This document shows positions 56,182 to 63,716 of a DNA stretch of 64,000 nucleotides, in pieces. Under the pieces are notes generated by a model, which was not told the DNA's origin, ran no database searches, and worked only from the letters and a program-made list of their open reading frames with translations. The stretch's first letter is position 1. Every line of letters starts with the position of its first letter. Made by a program: the position numbers and the translations under genes. The DNA comes from Halolactibacillus alkaliphilus (GTDB lineage Bacteria > Bacillota > Bacilli > Bacillales > Amphibacillaceae): the NCBI RefSeq assembly GCF_900115465.1, contig NZ_FOWN01000008.1, positions 26,871 to 90,870 on the forward strand. The letters are read 5' to 3'.

Positions 56182-56812
56182 ATAATTTTGGTCCCTCTGA
56201 TAGTTTTAGTAAAGGTGGTACAACAGTCATAACAATAAAGGCAGCCACGATCGCCTCGCCAACACCGTTAGATAAAAATACGGTGAGCACCGCCACGATC
56301 ACGCCTCTAAGAGAGTCTACCTCAGCGACTTGACTGTATGCATCATAAAAAACGACAGCAATCGCACCCATTACTAAAAACGTATGGATAACCGTTGTTA
56401 CAAGACCTGTTAAAAAGAGACTGGTTTTTTGTTTTATTTTGTTTCGGGTAATGAGTTGATTAAAACCTTTCATGAAAAAGTAAGGCAGAATACCAATCAC
56501 CACTCTTGGTACAATCGCAACAATCAGTGCCATAAAACTTCCTCTATCAGTTCCCAAAACTGGAATTGCTGGAGAAAACGCAAAAGAAAGTAACGTTGGT
56601 GCAAGTGTGTTATTTATGACACTCGTTGTCCCAAAGGCAAGTCCTAAAAATGCCCCTATTTTCGGCCCTAAAATAATTGAGCCAATAATGACTGGAATGT
56701 GAATCAGTGTTGCTTTAATAATTCCCAAATGAATGAAACCGATTGGTGTAAACGCAAAAAGAAGAATAATAGATAGAAAAATAGCTGTTAACGTAAATTG
56801 TTTTATGTTCAT
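56180..56812 (-). CDS. ECF transporter S component (vitamin uptake, substrate unassigned)
   Basis: A 210-residue membrane protein with about six helices and the S-component feature LGIIKATLIHIPVIIGSII (about residues 28-46), followed by LGPKIGAFLGLAFGTTS. It would pair with the shared EcfAA'T module encoded elsewhere. The ATG at 56812 fits GAGGTG six bases upstream; the GTG at 56821 is inside that site. A 14-bp perfect palindrome at the promoter indicates repression, probably by a vitamin-responsive factor. PanT-like or NiaX-like assignment is a guess. Confidence 0.78.
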   Translation of the reverse strand: MNIKQFTLTAIFLSIILLFAFTPIGFIHLGIIKATLIHIPVIIGSIILGPKIGAFLGLAFGTTSVINNTLAPTLLSFAFSPAIPVLGTDRGSFMALIVAIVPRVVIGILPYFFMKGFNQLITRNKIKQKTSLFLTGLVTTVIHTFLVMGAIAVVFYDAYSQVAEVDSLRGVIVAVLTVFLSNGVGEAIVAAFIVMTVVPPLLKLSEGPKL

Positions 56813-56862
56813 TTTTATCACCTCGCAAAAAATACGACGTCTACTCTACTTTGACACTTGAC

Positions 56863-56876
56863 ATGTCTTAAGACAT
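56863..56876. promoter_or_regulatory. Palindromic operator of the ECF gene
   Basis: ATGTCTTAAGACAT is a perfect 14-bp palindrome starting about ten bases after a TAAAAT -10 box, i.e. on the transcription start. A repressor site is likely; the NiaR niacin repressor is one candidate from memory of its TGTCT-type half-sites. Confidence 0.5.
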
Positions 56877-56885
56877 CCTTTATTC

Positions 56886-56913
56886 ATTTTAATCGAAATT
56901 TGAAATTAATCAA
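56886..56913 (-). promoter_or_regulatory. Promoter of the ECF S-component gene
   Basis: TTGATT (56908-56913), 16-bp spacer and TAAAAT (56886-56891) on the minus strand, about 75 bases before the start codon. Confidence 0.55.
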
Positions 56914-57045
56914 CACTTTATTGGTTACAACAATTTCAAAAAGTCCCTTAAGATGCTGTACCCATGCAGTTAGAGTGAAAATTCTAACCATATGTATGTT
57001 TTCTTGAAAAATAGCTCACATTAACATCAGAAAGGAGGGACTCAG

Positions 57046-57231
57046 ATGAGCAACTTGACAACTTTAGAAGTAGAACATTTACGCCATTTAATTGGAGGAC
57101 ACGGGCTAATTACAACAAAGCTAAAAGCGTATGCAGAAAATTGTCGTGATCCAGAACTACAAGCCCTTTTAGAAAGTGATGCAGCTGCAGCAAGTCAAGC
57201 CCAACAAAAATTAATGACTTTTTTAGGATAG
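57046..57231 (+). CDS. Small spore-coat-like protein, 61 residues
   Basis: A 61-residue helical protein (MSNLTTLEVEHLRHLIGGH...) with pattern similar to small coat F/YhcQ-associated proteins of Bacillaceae: a helical hairpin with GGHGLITTKLKAYAENCRD. AAAGGAGGG lies before the ATG. It is followed after 16 bp by a second coat-like gene and probably co-transcribed. The family assignment is by pattern and context, and the biological role (spore coat) is inferred. Confidence 0.7.
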   Translation: MSNLTTLEVEHLRHLIGGHGLITTKLKAYAENCRDPELQALLESDAAAASQAQQKLMTFLG

Positions 57232-57247
57232 GGGGATAAAAATCATT

Positions 57248-57499
57248 ATGCAGGACAAAGACATCGTTAATGACTATTTAACTGGGATCAATGCTAGTTT
57301 AACTGGTTATGCTACCGTGATTACTGAGACACATGATCCTGAGTTAAGACAAACCATTATTCAACTAAGAAATCAAGATGAAGTAAGACAACGTCAGCTT
57401 TATGATTACGCCTTAAAACATCAGTATTATACCCCGGCTGCTTCGGCACCAGAAGACATCATACAGATGACTAAAAGCACCTTAACAACTCAAAGTTAG
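57248..57499 (+). CDS. Coat F domain-like spore coat protein, 83 residues
   Basis: An 83-residue protein with the coat F features DKDIVNDYLTGINASLTGY and ITETHDPELRQ, ending in a short flexible tail rich in Ala, Ser and Thr. CotF-like proteins form a helical bundle and belong to the spore coat in Bacillus. Together with the upstream 61-residue gene it suggests the lineage sporulates or descends from sporulating ancestors. Confidence 0.78.
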   Translation: MQDKDIVNDYLTGINASLTGYATVITETHDPELRQTIIQLRNQDEVRQRQLYDYALKHQYYTPAASAPEDIIQMTKSTLTTQS

Positions 57500-57568
57500 T
57501 AGTACTACCCATCACACCAGATGGAGTGGTTTTTAAATAGCAAACATCCTTACCAGTGCCAAGGTAAG

Positions 57569-57598
57569 AGTTAAACTCACGTTATAGTGAGTTTAACT
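57569..57598. terminator. Hairpin with the Sel1 gene stop codon in its loop
   Basis: AGTTAAACTCAC and GTGAGTTTAACT form a perfect 12-bp stem with a 6-base loop that contains the TAA of the Sel1-repeat gene. Neither side has a strong T-run; it can serve as a shared hairpin for the converging genes. Confidence 0.55.
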
Positions 57599-58577
57599 TT
57601 ACTTTCGCCTGTTGATCGCCTTTAACAGCTGCTTTTCTATACCAATATTTCGCTTTTTTTATGTTGACTTGCGTACCAATGCCGTTCTCATAACAATGAC
57701 CCAAATTGTACTCACCATAAGAATCACCGCGGTCAGCTGCTACTTGGTACCAAGTGAGTGCTTCTGTGCTATTACCCGTTTCAATGGCTTCATGGCCTAA
57801 TCGATTAGCCGCAAAGTCGTCACCATAATGAGCAGATTCAATAAACCATTGCCTAGATTTTACTGTATCTATTTTTGTCCCAACACCGTTTTCATACATA
57901 TAGCCTAAAGTATACATTGCTTCAGGGACACCCTTGGCCGCAGCTTGTTTGAAAAACTGCAACGCTTTTACTTCGTCTTTATCCACATGTTCCCCTCGCA
58001 AATACATATCTGCATAATTATTTAATGCATCACCGTGCCCTTTTTCAGCTGCTTTCTTGTAATAATTATAGGCCTTTTCTAGATCATGTATCACAGTCTT
58101 TCCTACAAAATAGTCATTCCCTAACCAATACATAGCATCTGCATCACCTAAATTAGCTGCTGAGATAAACCAATCAAAAGCCCATGAATCACGGCCTATA
58201 GACTTATAAAAATGACCGAGTTTCACTTGAGCGCTGGCATTGCTCTCAATCGCTTGTTGATACCTTAAGATGGCTTCAGTCCCCTCTTCTTTACTAATAT
58301 AGCGGATGCTTTCATGTTCTGAATCATTTATAATTCCGGCTAAAATGGTGGTTAAATCACGGGTAATAATATCTCTATATGCATCATTAACCACCTCGAC
58401 TTTGACAAGTTGTTGATACAATATATAAACATCCTCTGACAAATGCTTCGCTGATTCCTCACATAAACTTAAAATGGTATGAATATCACGTGCAAATTGT
58501 GTACTTAAAGGCAGATTACCCCACAATTTTGCAACATCGACTAAACCTCTATCTAATAATACTTGTTTTAATTCCAA
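57582..58577 (-). CDS. Sel1-repeat (tetratricopeptide-like) protein
   Basis: A roughly 331-residue soluble protein. Residues about 115-330 contain five or six Sel1-like repeats with the pattern A-x2-G-x(1)-A-x2-x-LG-x2-Y (for example DADAMYWLGNDYFVGK, YTLGYMYENGVG, YNLGHCYENGIG). Residues 1-110 are a helical region not recognised. Sel1 proteins act as interaction scaffolds. The TTG at 58577 is preferred: GGGGGG lies seven bases upstream, while the ATG at 58592 overlaps that site. Partner unknown. Confidence 0.85.
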   Translation of the reverse strand: MELKQVLLDRGLVDVAKLWGNLPLSTQFARDIHTILSLCEESAKHLSEDVYILYQQLVKVEVVNDAYRDIITRDLTTILAGIINDSEHESIRYISKEEGTEAILRYQQAIESNASAQVKLGHFYKSIGRDSWAFDWFISAANLGDADAMYWLGNDYFVGKTVIHDLEKAYNYYKKAAEKGHGDALNNYADMYLRGEHVDKDEVKALQFFKQAAAKGVPEAMYTLGYMYENGVGTKIDTVKSRQWFIESAHYGDDFAANRLGHEAIETGNSTEALTWYQVAADRGDSYGEYNLGHCYENGIGTQVNIKKAKYWYRKAAVKGDQQAKVKLNSL

Positions 58578-58770
58578 TAAATATCCCCCCATAACTTTGA
58601 TTATTAAACGCCTCTCATAATTATCTTAAATTATATAAGAGCTTGTTAAGCGAATATGAACGAAATAGAACGACTTACGAATCATTCCAGCGCTTTAGCG
58701 CTTTGATATTAATGTTTTAAGAGGCTGAAACTTTTATTATTAGTCATGATGTGCTGGTGAAAGAATAGTT

Positions 58771-60294
58771 TTATAACTGTCCTTTGTCGAGTAATGCTAA
58801 ATGTATTTTGGCTTGATTGCTTATTTTTAGCTTCTCTTCAGAAGACATCTTATCTAGTAACGTATACATCATTCTCATGCGTGGATTTATTGAAAGTACT
58901 TCTTCATGCGTCATTAAGAAATGCCAGTAAAGAGCATTATATGGACAAGCGCACTCACCGACTCTTTGCTTCACATCATAATGACACCCTTTACAGTAGT
59001 TACTCATTTTGTTAATATATTGTCCCGACGAAATATATGGTTTTGTTGACATACAACCACCATCAGCATAAAGCGCCATTCCTAAAACATTCGGCAATAC
59101 AACCCAATCATGGGCATCTGTATACATTGTGTTAAACCAATTTGATACATCTTGAGGATTAACTTGCGCTAAGTTAGCAAAGTTACCTAGGACCATCAAA
59201 CGTTGAATATGATGACTATAGCCATAAGTTACTACTTCAGTTACTGTTTGATGGAGACAATTCATCTTTGTCTTCCCGTCCCAATATAGTTGAGGTAGTT
59301 TACGTTCATGATGAAAGAAATTAACATCTTTATATTCGGGCATTGCTCGCAAATAGATGCCACGAACATACTCACGCCAGCCTAATATTTGACGAATAAA
59401 TCCCTCTGTCGCCGCAATTGACGCCCAACCATTATGAAAAGCTTCTTCTGCTTGATGAATGACTTCAAGTGGCGTTAGTAACCCAATATTCAATGCACTA
59501 GAAATGAGTGAATGGGACATGTAAGGTTCACCTTCAAGCATCGCGTCTTGATAATCACCAAACGTAGCTAAACGCATTTGTATAAAGTGACTTAAAGCTT
59601 CACTCGCTTCTTGTCTAGTTACGGGTAAATTAAACTGATCTGTTGTCCCTGGATTTTCAGAAAACGCCTTATTAACATAGTCAATGACCTCTTTTGTCTG
59701 TTCATCAGGAGAGAAAAATAGTGGTTCTACAAAACTTAAGCCTTGCTTTGGCGGTTTACGATTTTCACTATCATAACTCCATTTCCCACCGATTGGTTTT
59801 TCATTCTCCATTAAAATCAAAAACTGTTTTCTGAGTTTGCGGTATACAGAATCCAACTTCCAAGTCTTATTTGCAGGTAAGAGCGTCGTCCAATCATGTG
59901 CTTTGACGAGAAAAAATGGTTCCTCGAGGAAGGAAACTGTTAGTCCTTCTGTTTTTTGCTTATTCCTCCATTTTAATAACAACTGACGCATCATCCAATC
60001 TGTTGGTAAATGAAGCATTACCTCACTTGGCTGATACTCCTGTTTATGTTGATCCCAGCCTTCTTGAAATGACTCTACTTGCCGATAGTCCACTCTATAT
60101 CCTTGATGTCTTAGTTCCTCACAAAAATGACGCATAGCCGAAAAGATGAGCACCAATTTATTTTTATGATAGTTCTTCCAAAGAGCCCGAGATTTCGCTT
60201 CTATTAATAGAATCACATCCTCTTCACGATCAATCTTTGAAAAACCCTCACTATTTATTGAGAGTTGATTACCAAACACCCACAGTGTCTTCAT
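58771..60294 (-). CDS. Iron-sulfur photolyase (FeS-BCP/PhrB type, prokaryotic 6-4 photolyase)
   Basis: A 507-residue flavoprotein of the photolyase-related family. Four cysteines at 346, 434, 437 and 450 have the exact spacing (88, 3, 13) I recall for the 4Fe-4S ligands of Agrobacterium PhrB (350, 438, 441, 454). The N-terminal domain has WVFGNQLS typical of the group, and the FAD region includes GWREYVRGIYL and HHIQRLMVLGNFANL. It should repair UV (6-4) photoproducts using blue light. GGGGGGAG precedes its ATG, which lies 26 bp inside the Cry-DASH gene, so the two are co-expressed. Confidence 0.93.
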   Translation of the reverse strand: MKTLWVFGNQLSINSEGFSKIDREEDVILLIEAKSRALWKNYHKNKLVLIFSAMRHFCEELRHQGYRVDYRQVESFQEGWDQHKQEYQPSEVMLHLPTDWMMRQLLLKWRNKQKTEGLTVSFLEEPFFLVKAHDWTTLLPANKTWKLDSVYRKLRKQFLILMENEKPIGGKWSYDSENRKPPKQGLSFVEPLFFSPDEQTKEVIDYVNKAFSENPGTTDQFNLPVTRQEASEALSHFIQMRLATFGDYQDAMLEGEPYMSHSLISSALNIGLLTPLEVIHQAEEAFHNGWASIAATEGFIRQILGWREYVRGIYLRAMPEYKDVNFFHHERKLPQLYWDGKTKMNCLHQTVTEVVTYGYSHHIQRLMVLGNFANLAQVNPQDVSNWFNTMYTDAHDWVVLPNVLGMALYADGGCMSTKPYISSGQYINKMSNYCKGCHYDVKQRVGECACPYNALYWHFLMTHEEVLSINPRMRMMYTLLDKMSSEEKLKISNQAKIHLALLDKGQL

Positions 60295-61741
60295 CTTCTC
60301 CCCCCCTATCTAATGCCTTTTCATAATCTTTTCTTTGCCGTTGAGCTGACGCTGATAAATCAACCATCGGTTGCGGATAATCTAAACCGAGACTTACATT
60401 ATACTCTAATAACTCAAGTGCTGTGAGTTTATGAATGTCATAGACATACTGAGAAGGCACTTCCTTTAATGCCGGTAGCCATTTCTTCGCGTATTTAGCT
60501 TCTCGATCATAATCTTTTCCTTGTTTTGCTACGTTAAAGACACGAAAACCACGTGAATCATTTCCCACTCCCGCACTATAGCACCAATTACCGTAATTAC
60601 TCGAAACATCATAATCAATTAAGCACGACTCAAACCATTCCGCGCCAAAACGCCAATCACACCCAAGGTTTTTAGTTAAGAAACTTGCCACATTTTGGCG
60701 CCCTCTATTTGACATATAGCCTGTTGTCTTCAACTCCAGCATATTTGCATCAATGAGAGGATAACCCGTTTGACCATTAATCCAAGCATCAATCATCTCT
60801 TTATTCGTTGACCAGGGGATTGATATATTGTATAAGCCGCCCTTATTAAATAGTTTATTTTTAAACTTAAAATGAACAAGCCAAAAGAAATCACGCCATA
60901 ATAACTCAAAATACAACCAATATGTTGACGAGTTTTTAACATGCGTTTTTTCATACTCTTTTAATTGCCAATAAATAAACCGGGGTGATAAACAACCATG
61001 GGCTAAATAAGGAGATAACTTTGAAGAGTCATCGATTTCAAGCATTCCATTTCTTGTCTCTTTATAAAGACTAATAAGATTTGTGTCAAAGAAATAATGC
61101 TTTAAACGTTTTTTACCTTCACTTGCCCCACCCAGATACACCCTGTCCGATTGTATCTGAGTATCATTAAACACATTGTCAGATGGAATAATGCCATCAT
61201 TTATTATTGGCACTGACTTTACATCCCTTGGTGTTGGAAACATGGGACGGACACTTGCTTTATTTTCAATCATCTTTCGAAAGTTAGTAAACACATCTGG
61301 CAAGGCATCAATCTCAAACGGCAAGTCTTCAATGTGGTATAAATTATGGCCATAGTATGAATAGAATGCCGTTGAAAGAAAACGGCTTTTGAGGTTGACT
61401 TCCACTGCTTTCTCTTCGCTTCCAATCTCCTCATGATAATACAACTTCTCTATATCAATGGAGCAAGATAATTCAAATATGACCTCTTCTGGTTTACCAA
61501 TTTTCACAATTAATGATAGTCCAATCTTCGCCATATTCTCGCGTAAATTTTTAATGCTTTCTATTAAAAACCGTTCTCTATGTGGTCCCGTTTTTGGAAA
61601 GCCAAAATGAGTCGTTTGAAAAGAACGCGGATCAAAACAGTAAACACCAACAACAGGTAACCCAGATTGAGAAGCTCGTAACAACGGCTCATGATCATGT
61701 ACGCGTAAATCATTGCGAAACCAAACAACTGCTGCTTTCAT
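60269..61741 (-). CDS. Cryptochrome DASH / photolyase
   Basis: A 490-residue photolyase-family flavoprotein. The antenna domain covers about 1-130 (VVWFRNDLRVHDHEPLL) and the FAD domain about 200-485, with RGRQNVASFLTKNLGCDWR, YDVSSNYGNWCYSAGVGND and RVFN typical of Cry-DASH. These proteins repair cyclobutane dimers mainly in single-stranded DNA and bind MTHF and FAD. The ATG at 61741 lies nine bases after GGAGG; the ATG at 61750 abuts that site. It overlaps the downstream FeS photolyase gene by 26 bp. Confidence 0.92.
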   Translation of the reverse strand: MKAAVVWFRNDLRVHDHEPLLRASQSGLPVVGVYCFDPRSFQTTHFGFPKTGPHRERFLIESIKNLRENMAKIGLSLIVKIGKPEEVIFELSCSIDIEKLYYHEEIGSEEKAVEVNLKSRFLSTAFYSYYGHNLYHIEDLPFEIDALPDVFTNFRKMIENKASVRPMFPTPRDVKSVPIINDGIIPSDNVFNDTQIQSDRVYLGGASEGKKRLKHYFFDTNLISLYKETRNGMLEIDDSSKLSPYLAHGCLSPRFIYWQLKEYEKTHVKNSSTYWLYFELLWRDFFWLVHFKFKNKLFNKGGLYNISIPWSTNKEMIDAWINGQTGYPLIDANMLELKTTGYMSNRGRQNVASFLTKNLGCDWRFGAEWFESCLIDYDVSSNYGNWCYSAGVGNDSRGFRVFNVAKQGKDYDREAKYAKKWLPALKEVPSQYVYDIHKLTALELLEYNVSLGLDYPQPMVDLSASAQRQRKDYEKALDRGGEDEDTVGVW

Positions 61742-61764
61742 TCGTTTCATCCTCCCTAGTATAC

Positions 61765-61782
61765 TTATACATATTATACATA
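61765..61782. promoter_or_regulatory. Tandem 9-bp repeat over the photolyase promoter
   Basis: TTATACATA occurs twice without a gap; the junction forms the TATAAT -10 box (61773-61778) on the minus strand, and no fair -35 box is found. This suggests control by a factor that binds direct repeats. Confidence 0.45.
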
Positions 61783-61845
61783 CATCGCTGAAGGACTGTA
61801 TAGCTTATCGTCAATTAAGGACTTTTTCATTAATTAAATAAAGAA

Positions 61846-61887
61846 AAGGACTTAGTTATGTTAATGTAACAACATAACTAAGTCCTT
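61846..61887 (-). terminator. Terminator of the rRNA-tRNA operon
   Basis: AAGGACTTAGTTATGTT and its perfect complement (17 bp) around an 8-base loop, followed by TTTTCTTT on the minus strand, about 47 bp past the last tRNA gene. Confidence 0.9.
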
Positions 61888-61934
61888 GGATTAAATAAAA
61901 AGCTTAGCCATAAAGGCTAAACTGTTGGAATTGA

Positions 61935-62018
61935 TACCGGTGGTCGGGGTCGAACCGACACTCTCGTGAAAGAACGGGATTTTGAGTCCCGCGCGTCTGC
62001 CAATTCCGCCACACCGGC
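61935..62018 (-). tRNA. tRNA-Leu(CAA)
   Basis: Anticodon loop CTCAAAA gives CAA; long variable arm of class II. Acceptor begins GCCGGTG with a G1-U72 wobble. CCA is not encoded. Last gene of the cluster. Confidence 0.92.
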
Positions 62019-62024
62019 ATAAAA

Positions 62025-62098
<74 letters not shown>

Positions 62099-62116
62099 AT
62101 TACACTTATAAAAAAA

Positions 62117-62191
62117 TGGAGCGAAAGACGGGATTCGAACCCGCGACCCCCACCTTGGCAAGGTGGTGTTCTACCACTGAACTACTTTCGC
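62117..62191 (-). tRNA. tRNA-Gly(GCC), copy 2
   Basis: Anticodon loop TTGCCAA; encoded CCA. Identical over its whole length to the copy at 62299-62373. Confidence 0.95.
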
Positions 62192-62195
62192 GAAG

Positions 62196-62277
62196 TGCGG
62201 GTGGAGGGACTTGAACCCCCACGTCGTAAGACACTAGATCCTAAGTCTAGCGTGTCTGCCAATTCCACCACCCCGGC
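62196..62277 (-). tRNA. tRNA-Leu(TAG) with mismatched acceptor stem
   Basis: Anticodon loop CTTAGGA gives TAG; class II variable arm. The 5' acceptor strand GCCGGGG does not fully pair with the 3' strand CACCCGC: C3-C70 and G6-A67 oppose each other. CCA is not encoded. Confidence 0.85.
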
Positions 62278-62298
62278 ATGGATTTTGGAATTTGGAAA

Positions 62299-62373
62299 TG
62301 GAGCGAAAGACGGGATTCGAACCCGCGACCCCCACCTTGGCAAGGTGGTGTTCTACCACTGAACTACTTTCGC
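62299..62373 (-). tRNA. tRNA-Gly(GCC), copy 1
   Basis: Anticodon loop TTGCCAA, encoded CCA; identical to the copy at 62117-62191, with tRNA-Leu(TAG) between them. Confidence 0.95.
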
Positions 62374-62378
62374 AAGAA

Positions 62379-62453
62379 TGGCTGGGCTAGCTGGATTCGA
62401 ACCAACGCATGACGGAACCAAAAACCGTTGCCTTACCGCTTGGCTATAGCCCA
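62379..62453 (-). tRNA. tRNA-Gln(TTG)
   Basis: Anticodon TTG in loop TTTTGGT; closing pair of the anticodon stem is U-U. Acceptor starts TGGGCTA with encoded CCA. Confidence 0.92.
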
Positions 62454-62486
62454 ACAATATATAATTAAATCACTAAATAAAAAAAA

Positions 62487-62563
62487 TGGGGCGACCGGTG
62501 GGGATCGAACCCACGAATGTCGGAACCACAATCCGATGTGTTAACCACTTCACCACGACCGCC
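62487..62563 (-). tRNA. tRNA-His(GTG)
   Basis: Anticodon loop ATTGTGG; eight-base acceptor including the extra 5' G of His tRNAs, encoded CCA. Confidence 0.94.
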
Positions 62564-62579
62564 ACAATTTTAAAAAAAG

Positions 62580-62650
62580 CAGGGGTAGTAGGAGTTGAAC
62601 CCACACCGGAGGTTTTGGAGACCTCTGTTCTACCATTAAACTATACCCCT
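62580..62650 (-). tRNA. tRNA-Trp(CCA)
   Basis: Anticodon loop CTCCAAA; acceptor AGGGGTA pairs TACCCCT, discriminator G; no encoded CCA. Confidence 0.94.
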
Positions 62651-62684
62651 ATATTATTAAATCATTTATGTTTAAAAATAAAAA

Positions 62685-62770
62685 TGGTGGAGGGAGTAGG
62701 ACTCGAACCTACGAACCCGATGGGAGCGGATTTACAGTCCGCCGCGTTTGGCCAACTTCGCTATCCCTCC
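62685..62770 (-). tRNA. tRNA-Tyr(GTA)
   Basis: Anticodon loop CTGTAAA; long variable arm; acceptor GGAGGGA and encoded CCA. Confidence 0.95.
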
Positions 62771-62777
62771 AAATAAA

Positions 62778-62853
62778 TGGTGGCTCGGGACGGAATCGAA
62801 CCGCCGACACACGGAGCTTCAATCCGTTGCTCTACCAACTGAGCTACCGAGCC
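62778..62853 (-). tRNA. tRNA-Phe(GAA)
   Basis: Anticodon loop TTGAAGC; acceptor GGCTCGG, encoded CCA. A small palindrome (CACTTAAT/ATTAAGTG) lies between this gene and tRNA-Asp. Confidence 0.95.
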
Positions 62854-62879
62854 ATTTATGGGCACTTAATGAAATTAAG

Positions 62880-62956
62880 TGGCGGTCCGGACGGGACTCG
62901 AACCCGCGACCTCCTGCGTGACAGGCAGGCATTCTAACCAACTGAACTACCGGACC
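62880..62956 (-). tRNA. tRNA-Asp(GTC)
   Basis: Anticodon loop CTGTCAC; acceptor GGTCCGG, discriminator G, encoded CCA. Confidence 0.95.
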
Positions 62957-62969
62957 ATATTAAATTGTT

Positions 62970-63046
<77 letters not shown>

Positions 63047-63065
63047 ACGATATAAATTTTAGAAA

Positions 63066-63141
63066 TGGTGGAGGATGCAGGGCTCGAACCTGCGACCCCC
63101 TGCTTGTAAGGCAGGTGCTCTCCCAGCTGAGCTAATCCTCC
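63066..63141 (-). tRNA. tRNA-Val(TAC)
   Basis: Anticodon loop CTTACAA; acceptor GGAGGAT, encoded CCA. Confidence 0.95.
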
Positions 63142-63151
63142 AACATTATAA

Positions 63152-63226
63152 TGGTGACCCGTACGGGATTCGAACCCGTGTTACCGCCGTGAAAGGGCGG
63201 TGTCTTAACCGCTTGACCAACGGGCC
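63152..63226 (-). tRNA. tRNA-Glu(TTC)
   Basis: Anticodon loop CTTTCAC; acceptor GGCCCGT, encoded CCA. Confidence 0.95.
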
Positions 63227-63242
63227 ATAAATAAACGTTATC

Positions 63243-63335
63243 TGGCGGAGAGCGAGGGATTTGAACCCTCGAGACGGTTTAACACCGCCTACACGATTTC
63301 CAATCGTGCTCCTTCGGCCACTCGGACAGCTCTCC
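63243..63335 (-). tRNA. tRNA-Ser(GGA)
   Basis: Anticodon loop TTGGAAA; long variable arm; acceptor GGAGAGC, encoded CCA. Confidence 0.95.
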
Positions 63336-63339
63336 ATTT

Positions 63340-63414
63340 TGGCTCCACAGGTAGGATTCGAACCTACGACCGATCGGTTAACAGCCGATTGCTCTACCAC
63401 TGAGCTACTGTGGA
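63340..63414 (-). tRNA. tRNA-Asn(GTT)
   Basis: Anticodon loop CTGTTAA; acceptor TCCACAG, encoded CCA. First tRNA after 5S rRNA, as in the trnD-type cluster of B. subtilis. Confidence 0.95.
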
Positions 63415-63425
63415 ATGGATAGTAT

Positions 63426-63540
63426 GCTTAGCGACGTCCTACTCTTGCGGGGCTTAAGCCCAACTACCATCGGCGCTGAAGAGCTTAACTGCTGTGTTCG
63501 GCATGGGAACAGGTGTGACCTCTTCGCTATTGTCACTAAA
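63426..63540 (-). rRNA. 5S ribosomal RNA
   Basis: About 115 nt. The ends TTTAGTGAC and GTCGCTAAG pair (helix I), and the conserved core GAAGAGGTCACACCTGTTCC, CCGAACACAG and GATGGTAGTTGGG is present. It lies between 23S and tRNA-Asn. Confidence 0.95.
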
Positions 63541-63585
63541 TCTTTTTGCTTTATCCAAGTGATACGTTTTACAAGGACAAGTAAT

Positions 63586-63614
63586 ATTATATTCATTTCT
63601 GAGTATAAAATCAA
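63586..63614 (-). promoter_or_regulatory. Strong promoter between 23S and 5S rRNA
   Basis: TTGATT (63609-63614), 17-bp spacer and a perfect TATAAT (63586-63591) on the minus strand, with a run of A and T upstream like an UP element, about 45 bases before 5S. It could drive 5S and the 16 tRNAs apart from 23S. Confidence 0.6.
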
Positions 63615-63643
63615 GTGTTTTTTTATAAAAAAATTGACTTTTT

Positions 63644-63671
63644 TATAATATTTTTCTTGCGAAAAATTATA
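63644..63671 (-). other. AT-rich hairpin after 23S rRNA
   Basis: TATAA-(2-base bulge)-TTTTTC pairs with GAAAAA-TTATA around a TTGC loop, within the 23S-5S spacer. It may be a processing site; T-run is absent directly after it on the minus strand. Confidence 0.35.
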
Positions 63672-63716
63672 CCCTGAAAACTAGATAAGAAGTAAACAAT
63701 CATCAAACAAAAATTT

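Noticed and set aside
58680..58715. AGCGCTTTAGCGCT palindrome downstream of the FeS photolyase
   Set aside because: Short, without T-run or nearby promoter; not enough to call a terminator or operator.
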